From contig NW_003107595.1 of the NCBI RefSeq assembly GCF_000003605.2, positions 62,606-80,843 of the forward strand: DNA of 18,238 nucleotides. The letters run 5' to 3'. This DNA is from Saccoglossus kowalevskii (lineage: Eukaryota > Hemichordata > Enteropneusta > Harrimaniidae). The first letter of the stretch is position 1. Each line of letters starts with the position of its first letter. A program made the position numbers and the translations under genes. Under the pieces are notes generated by a model. That model was not told the DNA's origin. It was given only the letters and a program-made list of their open reading frames with translations, and made no database searches. Of the stretch, positions 9,501 through 15,500 are shown piece after piece.

Positions 9501-12500
9501 CTATTTATTTACACAACTACAAATTATATTAAAATTGCTCCATATTCACCTGGTAATAATGAAAAATACATATGTTGTATATTTTGTTGTTATGTTTGTC
9601 TTTACACAAAACAAAGTGATTACAAAACAGTGAGGAACTCGTTATTTAAAGTTGACTCTGTAATGTGTTTGATTTGTAATCTTGGATCATTGCCAAGTCA
9701 AAGTACAATACCCATTGTAGTGGAACAATTGAATGAACGCAAACAGTTTGCTCAGTGAATTCAGATTTAATTCATGAGTCTTTAAATCAATGATTTTGTT
9801 GTGGTACATTTGTGTATGGTTGTGAAACCAGTATTTATAAAGGAAATTGTTTTGTTTTTTTCTATATTTATTTATTTGTTCACTTAACATGTTTTGGATA
9901 GATGATAATAAAAACAATGAACAAAACACAGACAAAAAAAACAGTGGTACTGTAAAGGGTTAATTATACACTAGGTTTTAAGTTTGCTTTTTTTGTTGAC
10001 TGGAAAATGCACTAAATTAAAACCCAGTGAGTATGTAAAATTTAGCATAGAACACATTATCTAAATGATAAAACCGTGAATTTAAAACCTACTGAATATG
10101 CCTGAAATGGTAAATCAGCGAAATTTAAACACAGTGAAAATTAGTCATTTTACAGCATGTTAAAACTTAAAAAAACAAAAAAACAGTGGCATGTATACCA
10201 AATATGTTTCACTTAATACTGGTATATGCTTTCTCCCACAGAAAAATAAAGGTCTAACTGCATGAGATAACACTTAAATTTATATTGTGTTCTTTCAATC
10301 AAAATGATGTGTGACATAATCTTGACTACACCACAAATTGTTTTTGTTGCAAAACTGGTTGAAACAGTTTTGCTGATTTCTTACATTACAGTTTGTTTGC
10401 CATCACTTCCTTATGGGATGGCTTCTGTATACATTTGTTAGAGCAGTGATGGATTGTAGAGTGCCCTCATTGTTGAATGGATGATTTGCTTTTGTTTTTG
10501 TGCAGACATGTTTTTGTTTCTAAATTGGTTTGATAAATCTTGTTGTACCTGCATTGGATTTCTTGAAAGATTTTGTATTTTAACAGTATCTCTATTTATT
10601 AAAATAAAAAATGTTTTCTTGTGCTTTTGGTCAATTTTACATGATTATATACTGTACTTGAAACAACAAAATAATCAGAACAATGTTGTTACCATTGCTA
10701 TTTCTATGAAAATGTGTGTACTATAACCTAACATTAGTCTAATAAGTTCCATTATTCACAAAGCCAGCATCAAAATGTATTTTAGACATTAAATGTCTTG
10801 CAAGCCCACTATAGAAAATTACTAGTTATTTTATTTATTATGACCCCCTTGTTTAGTGATTAGTAATTTGGCAATCAGTAAAAATATAGCTAAAACTAGA
10901 TTGGAACTTTTTTTGTAATGTTTGTTTTTTCTATTTGTAGATTTGCAGACAAGACTTGAGTTAAGTATGAAAAAAGCAGAGACTGCCGAGGCAGAGTCTG
11001 ACGCATTAAGGGATGAAGTGTCAAATCTCTCATCACAAATTATCACACAGTATGAGACATCAAAAGATGGACAAGTAAGACATGATCTATTTCTACTTTT
11101 CAGTAAATATGCTATTATATATATTTAGATAATATTTTTTCTAGCCCTGCAGATGTTACTGTAAGCTGCTTTATTTTAGCCAAGAAATAAAAAGTTGCAA
11201 ACACACTTTTAAATAAAATTTACTTCTATTCATGAATTTGCAGAATAGTTAAAATTTCCAAAAATTAGACCTGACTTTTGCTGAAAAGTCTTTGCTCTAA
11301 ATTCTGGATTTGAAGTTGTCTGTGTAATCTTTGGTGACAATGTCAAAATACTTCCCAAATTTAACAAAAAAAGAAATACCCCCAGTACTGTCAGGTCAGA
11401 TAAGTGCCATTAGAGGGTGTATACCTTTCATTGACATATGTGTTTTCACATCAGCTGACAATTATATTTTGAGGTTGAAAAACTGAAATATTTTGGCTAT
11501 TGAATTAATTGAAAGTCACTTTAATTCTCTGTTTAGGATAGTGGTCATCAAGTCACATATGTGGCAGATACAGTTTTATATGAACATTTTTTTCAATCCA
11601 ATGCATACACATCAACAGAAATAACTTCTAGTGGTGTGCAAACTATTCATAAAAACAGACAGTACCAAGGTTAATTTAGGTAGATTACAATCCACTGCCC
11701 AATCAAAACCTTCACACATACTTGTTGCCACATTAGTCGAGCACTGTGGGGTGTTGTAAAATCAATGTGTTTATCAGCACAAATCTCTCACTTGCATTGC
11801 GTGACAACCACCGTATTTTTAAGTGTAATTGTCACTAATTTTTTTTTTTTAACCATTGAAAAATAGAACCATATTTGCAAATTGTTGTTGAAATCTTGTT
11901 GAAAATGAGAGAGCCACTCAACTTGTTATTACCCCCAAATAGTGTTCCATACTTTACTCTCATCATGTCAACTGTTCCCTTTACCATATATTCAGGAATC
12001 ACCCTGAATTGATATAAATAAAACTAGCTGAAAAAATCACACAATTTTAAATAAGCTTGTTTGTTTCTTATTTATCTCCAATTTCCCTCTCTCTCTTGAA
12101 ATATTAATATTACATCTGCAGGGCAAATTAGATAAATTAGTGACACAGCTACACCAAGAACTGCAGGTGGAAAAAGAGGCTAACACCAAGCGTCAAGAGT
12201 CACTATCGCAGCAACTTGAGAGAGAACGCAAGCTGGTGAAAGAGCTGCAGAGACAAATCGCTGTTAGAAATGAAGTAGGCACCTTGCATGCTGTGTGGCT
12301 TAAGTTAAATAATCCTTACCTAGGGGGTCTCTTTTGTTCTTTACTTTCATATTGCATAAAAATTTTCTAGTTTCAAATTTCGGGGTTTATGATCAAAATA
12401 CTGGTTGTTACCTTTAACAGTTGACAAAATAATGAATATTTTGGCAGAAAATTTGTTTCCGAGGAGTTATTCAAATTACACTTAATTGGAAATGTGTGTA

Positions 12501-15500
12501 TGCAAAATGCCTCAACATCTTTGTGATTGGCTGAGAGTTGTAAAACTACTAGAACTATGTGATTGGAAGTAGAAGAACAGCGCCCTCTATCCCCAAAATT
12601 ATTCACAGTTCTCCATCAATATCACTCTATTATTCTCTATGGTTAATTGGTTATTATTATTAACTGTTAAAATTGGTTGCACTTTATAATTTATGTATTC
12701 TTTTTGTTGCATGTGCTGTGTTTGACAGCTTTTTCGTTTTCTTCATTGTTCAGTGTGTCAACATTACGAGTTTTAATGATAAATTTCAATCACTTGCACC
12801 CCTGGATTAAATCCATGGACATTCCCTGCTATTTTGTGTCCTATTACATTATATAACTGAGATAATATAATGTAATACATTGTGTACAATACGTAATTAC
12901 ATTTACAGCTGAAAGGAAATAACATTTTAATAACAGATGATTTTTAATATAGTGTTTAAAAGGATTAATTTCACTATTGTATTCGTCACATTAGAAGCGC
13001 TTCACTTCATGTAAAAATCATGTTAAATCATCATTATTTTGTGATTTTTATTGTTAAAATATAAAAAAGGGTATTTTGGCTTTGCATGCATTTATTTTGG
13101 GTTGTGCTTCTAATATAGCAAATACAGTATGTAAGTTCTCATGTACTTCTAGTCAATGTACCATGGTACGAGTAATTTTGAATGTTTGCAATCAAAATTA
13201 CATGATGACAAAATGACCAGTTAACACTACTGGTTTGAAGATGGTACAAAAACTTACATTCACTTAGTTTTACCTTTGTTTTCTTTTCTTTTCTCCAATC
13301 AAATGAGTGTTTTGTGTTTTTTTTGCATGATAAATACTTTTTTTTTCAGTCACTGTTCTTGCAAGATTTGTTTTCTTCTCTTTTGTTATTGTGTAGACTT
13401 ATTTTTACTCTCAAACTGATTTCCTAAGCCATTACATAAACATTTATGGATGCACATACATGGTTTACCATCATAAGTAGCTTCTTTGTAAAAGGACATT
13501 CTAGCCGAGAATTCACAGAGTCAGCTATGCACTCAAACACCACCACAGACACTGCTACAATTAAATGGGAATAACACTTAGGATAGAATACCCATAAGGT
13601 GCATGTAAGAATTTGTCTTTGGCTCCTCTGTGTAATCAAAAACAGTGCAAATCAATTTGCTGTTCATCCACCTCATTTTGCCTAAAGTAGAATCCATGGC
13701 GGTAGCTGACACCTGAATGTAAATACCCCACCCCACCCCACCCCAGTAATATTTATTATTACCAACTGTTTCACAGCATCACTGGTATAGAAATTGGAGA
13801 GAAAATTTTATTAAATATGATTTTGAATGCACAGTAATTTTATTAAAATGTAATCCTTGGGGAAATAATAAAGGTTAAATTGAATGTGAGGGAAACTATA
13901 TAAGCACTGTAATTGTTTGAGTTTGTATTTTGATGTGATTGGACTCTAAAATAGACTGAAGAAATTTATTGAAATGGTCTTTTAGTTCTTAAATTAACGC
14001 TATGCTAGAAGTGAAACCCTATGAATAATTCATCAAACATCAACTTCCAGTTTCTGAAGACAAAAATGTATGGTGACCTCAGTTGCACTTATTCACTTTT
14101 ATGTTAAATGTGATATGAACCAACGTCAGTCTAGTTTTAGGGATCATAGTGGGACAATTTTCCCGATTTGTGATTATCTGATTTTTTAAACGTAGACTGT
14201 CGCAATTTGAAAAGTCTGTAACATTATCTATGCATGTTTTGTTAATTCATAGTGGTCTTTCTATATTTCCAATCATCTGACTCACAAACTGAGGCAATGA
14301 CAATCAATACTTTCTTGTGAAAAAAACTAAGTTTCACTAAAATAACTCTCATAACAAGGCACAAAATAAATAAAATGTTTTCTAAATGTTTTTATCTAGT
14401 TTTAATGACTAATTTTTTTGTTTTTATTTATTTTATTTTTTTGTTAGGAAGCTGCAAATGAAAAGCTAGAGAATGGATTGAATTCAGCAGCACGTGAAGA
14501 TGAATTGAAGAAGTTCAATGAATTAGAAGCACGGAATAAACATTTGGAGGAAGAGTTGACTAAGGTATGGAGAGTAAAACACTTCAAAACAAATGAACCC
14601 TGTCAAACCTCATCTAAATTTTACAAAATTATCCAGTAATAAATTATTATTATTATACATTTGAACCATGACTGTGTTAACTGGAAACCTGTCTAAATTG
14701 AACCCTGCTTATACTAGAATTTAGTCTAACCTGTACCTTGTGTAAACAAAGAAACCTGACAAATCGGATCATTAGTCTAATCTTCCATATTTGCATTCAC
14801 ATCTTTAATGAATGTTCACATAAATCATTGCAATACTGTCTTTATCATTTACTATGTGACAGAGTGAATGTCTGCCCTCTATTTGCAAAGACATCTATAA
14901 AACTGCACCATTGTAAATTGCCTCAGTGATGGATGTGTTCAGTCCAGACAGATTCACTGTTTAATGTTAATACTTGTTGATATCTAGGTGTGGAACCAAT
15001 TGAAAGATGTTCTTGATAAACTTACTGCGTCAGAACAAAGAAAGCATGAACTAGAACTGGAAATAGAAAGGGTAAGTTTTATGATAATTAAATATTCAAA
15101 TTAGATACTGTAAACAATAGTTGTGCAAGTAGACATTTGAATTTTGTGTAAACAGACAATGTATTTAACATACTTTGTACAATTTATGGGACTCATATTG
15201 AACAATAAATTTCACTGTGTAATCTTAGGAGGTGACTCAAAGTGCATATAGTTCGTAAAATAACAGTAAAATTACAATGCTAGTAAATTTGGTATTAATT
15301 CCCATCTTGGTGAATTCTGGGTAATTATTGCATCTGATGAAGTACTGTAATGGTATAAATTATTCCTCAGGTTTTAATTTTGCTATTTTCACTGATAAGT
15401 GAAATCCGCTAAATTTAACACACGTGAACAAGAGAAACAACAATAGAACTCATGTTTCACTCACTGCCAAATTTGTGAACTTAAATTCATGTGAAAATGC

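Larger units (their letters stand above)
4928..10940. other. Second part of the large intron: repeats, no supported exon
   Basis: Apart from the minisatellite, the MITEs and the SINE fragment listed separately, this 6 kb is AT-rich intron. ORFs at 6075-6326, 6376-6717, 9051-9260, 9456-9758 and 10481-10726 read like translated non-coding DNA (many F, C, Y, I, N) and lack phase-1 splice borders. A run of 14 C lies at 9089-9102. A segment at about 6345-6520 is less A/T-rich than its flanks and may be an old repeat that I cannot name. Confidence 0.6.

Noticed and set aside
12368-12606. Coding continuation or minus-strand ORF after exon 12122-12274
   Set aside because: The donor GAA|GTAGGC joins in phase to exon 14448; sequence past it loses the coiled-coil character at once, and the minus ORF has intron-like composition.
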